Assembly (NCBI GenBank): GCA_035527715.1
Contig: DATKZY010000088.1
Span: 1 to 32,415, forward strand
Direction: 5' to 3'
Length of the DNA stretch: 32,415 bases
Source: DSUN01 sp035527715
Lineage (GTDB): Bacteria > Planctomycetota > PUPC01 > DSUN01
This document shows, piece after piece, positions 30,771-32,415 of the stretch; within the stretch, counting starts at the first letter, position 1; each line of letters starts with the position of its first letter. The translations under genes and the position numbers were made by a program. A model generated the notes under the pieces. That model worked only from the letters and a program-made list of their open reading frames with translations. It ran no database searches and had not been told where the DNA came from.

Positions 30771-32203
30771 CGCGTCAGCTTGCTCTCGATTCCCAGGAGC
30801 CCGGCCTCGCGCGTGAGGATGGGCTGGACGACGCGGCGGAGAAACTCGTCCACCTGCTGTGGGGCACGGCCGGCCAGCCGCTCGCCGCTGGCCAGGTCGT
30901 CCATGCGGTCGCGGACGGCGGCGAAGGCGTCGTCGGCCTTCAGGCGTTCGATGAGGTCGCTCTCCAGCCCCTCGTCGGTCACGCGGCGGCGGGCCTCCCA
31001 GGCGTGCTGGCGGAGGCGTTCGTGGAGCTTCTGGCGGTCGCCGCCGGCCTTCACCGCGGCCATCAGAAGGCGCTCGGTGGCCATGAACGGCGCCTCGCGG
31101 CGCAGGCGCGCGCCGATCACCCCAGGGTGCACCACGAGGCCGCGGGCGACGTTGAGGGCGATGATCAGAATGGCGTCGGCGGCCAGGAATGCCTCGGGAA
31201 TCGCAATGCGGCGGCCCGCCGAGTCGTCCAGCGTGCGTTCGAGCCACTGCGTGGCCGCGGTGAGCGGGGCCGTGAGGGCCGTGGCGATCAGGTGCCGGGC
31301 GAGCGAGCCGATGCGCTCGCACCGCATCGGGTTCCGCTTGTGCGGCATGGCCGACGAGCCGATCTGGCTCTTCTCGAACGGCTCCTCGACCTCCTGGAGG
31401 TGCTGGAGGAGCCGAATGTCGTTGGACATCTTGCAGGCCGACTGCGCGATGCCCACGAGGGCGTTGAGCACGGTCGTGTCAATCTTCCGCGAATAGGTCT
31501 GGCCGCTGACGGGCACGACCTGCCGGAAGCCCATCTTGTGCGTGACCAATCGGTCGAGCTTGCGGACCTTGGCGTGGCTGCCCTCGAACAGCTCGAGGAA
31601 GCTGTCCTGCGTGCCCGTGGTGCCCTTGACGCCGCGGAACGGCAGCCATTCGACGAGGCGGGCGACCTCCTGGTAGTCGAGCACGAAGTCGTAGAGCCAC
31701 AACGAGGCCCGCTTGCCGACGGTGGTGGGCTGGGCGGGCTGGAAGTGGGTGAAGCCGAGGGTCACCAGGGCGCGGTGCTCGCGGGCGAAGCAGGCGAGGG
31801 CCTCGATGAGGTTCACGAGCTTGGCCCGCAGAAGCCCGAGGGCATCCCGCATGATCAGCAGGTCGGCGTTGTCGGTCACGTAGCAGCTCGTGGCGCCGAG
31901 GTGGATGATGGCCTTGGCCGTGGGGCACTGGGCGGCGAGGGCGTGGACGTGGGCCATCACGTCGTGGCGCAGCTCGGCTTCGAGCTTCTCGGCGTGGGCG
32001 AAGTCAATGTCGTCCAGGTGGGCGCGAAGCTCGGCGAGTTGTTTGTCGGTGATGGCCAGGCCCAGCTCCTGCTCGCCCTCGGCCAGGGCGAGCCAGAGGC
32101 GGCGCCACGTCGAGTGCTTCCGCTGGGGCGAAAAGGTCTCGCTCATCTCGCGGCTGGCGTACCGCGTGACGAGTGGGTTGTCGTACCGGTCATACTCGCC
32201 CAT
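30767..32203 (-). CDS. purB: Adenylosuccinate lyase
   Basis: 478 aa of the fumarase/aspartase superfamily. It splits adenylosuccinate to AMP and fumarate and acts on SAICAR in purine synthesis. The signature loop SSAMPHKRNP (283-292) holds the catalytic Ser. The general-acid His is in FTHFQPAQPT (near 153), and HLGATSCYVTDNADL (101-115) is the third conserved block. The length and the GATSCYVTDN form resemble the longer type that includes the animal enzyme rather than the short Bacillus type. It starts four bases after the stop of the upstream Cys-rich gene. Its stop codon overlaps a tetramer repeat. Confidence 0.93.
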   Translation of the reverse strand: MGEYDRYDNPLVTRYASREMSETFSPQRKHSTWRRLWLALAEGEQELGLAITDKQLAELRAHLDDIDFAHAEKLEAELRHDVMAHVHALAAQCPTAKAIIHLGATSCYVTDNADLLIMRDALGLLRAKLVNLIEALACFAREHRALVTLGFTHFQPAQPTTVGKRASLWLYDFVLDYQEVARLVEWLPFRGVKGTTGTQDSFLELFEGSHAKVRKLDRLVTHKMGFRQVVPVSGQTYSRKIDTTVLNALVGIAQSACKMSNDIRLLQHLQEVEEPFEKSQIGSSAMPHKRNPMRCERIGSLARHLIATALTAPLTAATQWLERTLDDSAGRRIAIPEAFLAADAILIIALNVARGLVVHPGVIGARLRREAPFMATERLLMAAVKAGGDRQKLHERLRQHAWEARRRVTDEGLESDLIERLKADDAFAAVRDRMDDLASGERLAGRAPQQVDEFLRRVVQPILTREAGLLGIESKLTR

Positions 32204-32207
32204 TGCC

Positions 32208-32405
32208 TCAGGCCTTCATGCACGCGGGCGAAGGGTATGTGGGATTGCCCCAGTGGTTTCGCACGCAGTCGCAGCAGGTGCCGCGGTTGACGCAGGGCTC
32301 GTAGTCGCAGGCGCAGGACGCCGCGTTCACCCCGTGCTGGGCGCATTTCTCCGTGGCGATGCCTTCGAGGGAGCGTGTGGCGTCGGGCCGCTCGCCGCCG
32401 CGCAT
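32208..32405 (-). CDS. Small Cys-rich protein (DUF6485-like), possibly 5'-partial
   Basis: 65 aa from the ATG at 32405, but the frame is still open at the window edge, so the true start may lie outside. Seven Cys residues follow the pattern EKCAQHG, then CACDYEPCVNRGTCCDCVRN, and a final PACMKA. This resembles small bacterial proteins with C-x-C and CCxC clusters that likely bind zinc or an iron-sulfur centre. No function is known to me. It is four bases upstream of purB and likely co-transcribed. Confidence 0.65.
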   Translation of the reverse strand: MRGGERPDATRSLEGIATEKCAQHGVNAASCACDYEPCVNRGTCCDCVRNHWGNPTYPSPACMKA

Positions 32406-32415
32406 GCAGAAGCTC

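Noticed and set aside
30689..32290. Plus-strand open frame opposite purB
   Set aside because: The minus strand has all adenylosuccinate lyase motifs; the plus frame begins inside the tetramer repeat and has no family features.

Overview
The window is a GC-rich bacterial segment, densely packed with genes on both strands. I think it comes from a planctomycete-like member of the PVC group. The reasons are two giant secreted PQQ-type beta-propeller proteins with a methyltransferase-like insert, a XylR-type AraC regulator, an OstA/LptA-like periplasmic protein (so a two-membrane envelope), and many dispersed intergenic repeats of the kind seen in environmental planctomycete genomes. The phylum is an inference. 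No rRNA, tRNA, CRISPR array, transposase or integrase was seen.

Layout. At 74-594 (minus) is a ParE/RelE-type toxin-antitoxin pair with a near-consensus promoter. A small STN-domain protein follows at 750-1169. At 1485-5736 (plus) is a four-gene hexuronate operon: tagaturonate epimerase, mannonate/fructuronate SDR, HAD phosphatase and a second SDR. It is led by a TTGACA-N16-TAGAAT promoter. At 5737-6285 there is a mosaic of dispersed repeats.

The region 6286-9466 is a DNA-modification/nuclease island. A DNA methyltransferase is cut off just after its DPPF motif. A cassette with its own promoter follows (a candidate PD-(D/E)XK-like protein plus a small protein), then an Mrr-like nuclease domain that looks like the tail of the broken methyltransferase. 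A membrane protein and a GIY-YIG plus RAMA-like fusion close the island.

At 9878-11317 is a XylR-type regulator with an extra C-terminal helix-turn-helix. At 11432-14081 are a papain-like protease, a glycosyltransferase and a TsaC/Sua5-phosphatase fusion. At 14161-26219 is an envelope gene train: anchored secreted protein, FtsX-like permease, and two tandem giant propeller proteins. At 26364-26831 is rpiB. On the minus strand from 32405 to 27148 lie a Cys-rich small protein, purB, an OstA/LptA-like protein and a TIR-NB-ARC-TPR protein, which is a candidate anti-phage sensor/effector.

Repeats run through the whole window. Short tandem repeats with units of 7 or 9 nt, and tetramer (ATGG/CATC) inverted repeats, fill most intergenic gaps. 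They abut start and stop codons, and in three places they enter coding sequence: the Mrr-like gene, the second propeller gene, and probably the signal peptide of the first propeller gene. These repeats, the broken methyltransferase locus and the TIR-NLR gene are the parts most worth following up.
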